From positions 1-12,717 of the forward strand of contig DAOWNJ010000017.1 of the NCBI GenBank assembly GCA_030642645.1: DNA of 12,717 nucleotides. The letters run 5' to 3'. This document shows positions 12,031 to 12,717 of the stretch, piece by piece. The notes beneath the pieces are model-generated. The model ran no database searches, was not told the origin of the DNA, and saw nothing but the letters and a program-made list of their open reading frames with translations. The DNA is from Dehalococcoidia bacterium (GTDB lineage Bacteria > Chloroflexota > Dehalococcoidia > E44-bin15 > DAOWNJ01). A program made the translations under genes and the position numbers. The first letter of the stretch is position 1, and each line of letters starts with the position of its first letter.

Positions 12031-12717
12031 ATTCCTCGAGAATAGAAAAGCTTATCAGGAAGGACTTTCTTTCCCTCAAGCCGTATACCCCAATTGTGCC
12101 ATTAGAGGTGCTGGGGGAGCGTGCCGGAATCCCTGCAGAAGAGGTGATAAAGCTCGATGGAAATGAGAACCCCTATGGTTGCTCCCCAAGGGTGAGGCGG
12201 GCTCTCGCCGATTACCGCTCTTACCATATTTACCCGGACCCTGAGCAGCGTGAGGTCAGGAGGGCATTGGAGGGTTATACCGGCATCAGTGCTGAGCATA
12301 TCGTGGCCGGTGCCGGAAGCGATGAGCTAATAGACCTCATACTTCGCCTCTTCATCGAGAGCAGAGATAAGGTGATAAACTGTCCACCCACCTTCGGGAT
12401 GTACCCCTTCAGCACCGAGGTCACGGGTGGTGAGCTGGTTGAGGTGCCAAGGGGTGAGCGCTTTTCAGTAGATATAGCCTCGATAGAAAAAGCGATAGAT
12501 GAGAGGACCAAGGTCATCTTTATCGCCTCGCCGAATAACCCCACTGGTAATATCACCCCGAAGGAGCTCATCCTGGAGCTACTGAAGACAGACATAGTGG
12601 TTGTGGTCGATGAGGCCTACTATGAGTTCAGCGGCGAGACCCTTGCAAATTTGGTTCCGGAGCATGAAAACCTGATCGTGCTGCGCTCCTTCAGCAAGTG
12701 GGCAGGGCTCGCTGGGC
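12027..12717 (+). CDS. hisC: Histidinol-phosphate aminotransferase (3' end outside window)
   Basis: This PLP enzyme exchanges the amino group between glutamate and imidazole-acetol phosphate to give histidinol phosphate. The visible 230 codons, open to the window edge, show a class I/II aminotransferase: the substrate-clamp segment KLDGNENPYG (42-51), AGAGSDELIDL (94-104), SPNNPTGN (168-175), DEAYYEF (195-201) and the PLP lysine Lys224 in RSFSKWAGLAG. By family, about 120-140 C-terminal residues are missing beyond the window. The ATG overlaps the hisD stop as ATGA, with no strong ribosome site of its own, so translation is probably coupled. Confidence 0.94.
   Translation, partial: MNSSRIEKLIRKDFLSLKPYTPIVPLEVLGERAGIPAEEVIKLDGNENPYGCSPRVRRALADYRSYHIYPDPEQREVRRALEGYTGISAEHIVAGAGSDELIDLILRLFIESRDKVINCPPTFGMYPFSTEVTGGELVEVPRGERFSVDIASIEKAIDERTKVIFIASPNNPTGNITPKELILELLKTDIVVVVDEAYYEFSGETLANLVPEHENLIVLRSFSKWAGLAG

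Noticed and set aside
1..12717. CRISPR array, insertion sequence, prophage or defence system
   Set aside because: No regularly spaced repeats, transposase or integrase motifs, or defence-type domains were seen on either strand. The duplicated gene pairs are diverged paralogues and not recent repeats.

Overview
This is a bacterial chromosomal segment, with Shine-Dalgarno sites of the AGGAGG type, sigma70-like promoters and a bacterial type A RNase P RNA. It is moderately GC-rich (an impression, not computed). Arg AGG and Ile ATA codons are common in genes on both strands, so I see no compositional island. Paired class III CoA-transferases and SDR dehydrogenases beside a NfeD/slipin pair and a compact his operon would fit an anaerobic Chloroflexota/Dehalococcoidia-like bacterium. 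That placement is a weak inference; nothing in the window is diagnostic of a phylum.

Layout. (1) 1-99: the 3' part of a CAT-anticodon tRNA (+), facing the end of rnpB (-), with one long terminator hairpin between them. (2) 100-1728, minus strand: a promoter and near-leaderless operon of a coiled-coil zinc-ribbon protein and RNase HI, followed by rnpB under its own promoter. (3) 1738-6749, plus strand: one strong promoter drives five closely spaced genes: two class III (CaiB/BaiF) CoA-transferases, a biotin-protein ligase and two paralogous short-chain dehydrogenases. (4) 6749-6817: two overlapping inverted repeats at the convergent junction. (5) 6824-8943, minus strand: a NfeD-type membrane serine protease and a slipin/stomatin, a known partner pair. 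(6) 8945-12717, plus strand: hisG, a zinc-dependent phospholipase C-like gene, hisD and hisC (cut by the window end), each overlapping or nearly abutting the next.

The most notable signal is in the five-gene operon. The first CoA-transferase keeps the conserved NFRPG segment but has Gln where the family's catalytic Asp should be; the second keeps the Asp but has lost NFRPG. The first SDR has a full catalytic set; the second keeps Tyr and Lys but has Pro at the catalytic Ser and NSPD in place of NNAG. Two pairs of one intact and one degenerate paralogue suggest two obligate hetero-oligomeric enzymes, an acyl-CoA transferase and a 3-hydroxyacyl-CoA dehydrogenase. As I recall, the benzylsuccinate beta-oxidation enzymes BbsEF and BbsCD are built this way. 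The substrate here cannot be read from the sequence.

The other genes are housekeeping: RNA processing (RNase P RNA, RNase HI), protein biotinylation, membrane protein quality control and histidine synthesis. Intergenic stretches are short, and all of the longer ones contain recognisable promoters or hairpins. No mobile element or CRISPR array was seen.
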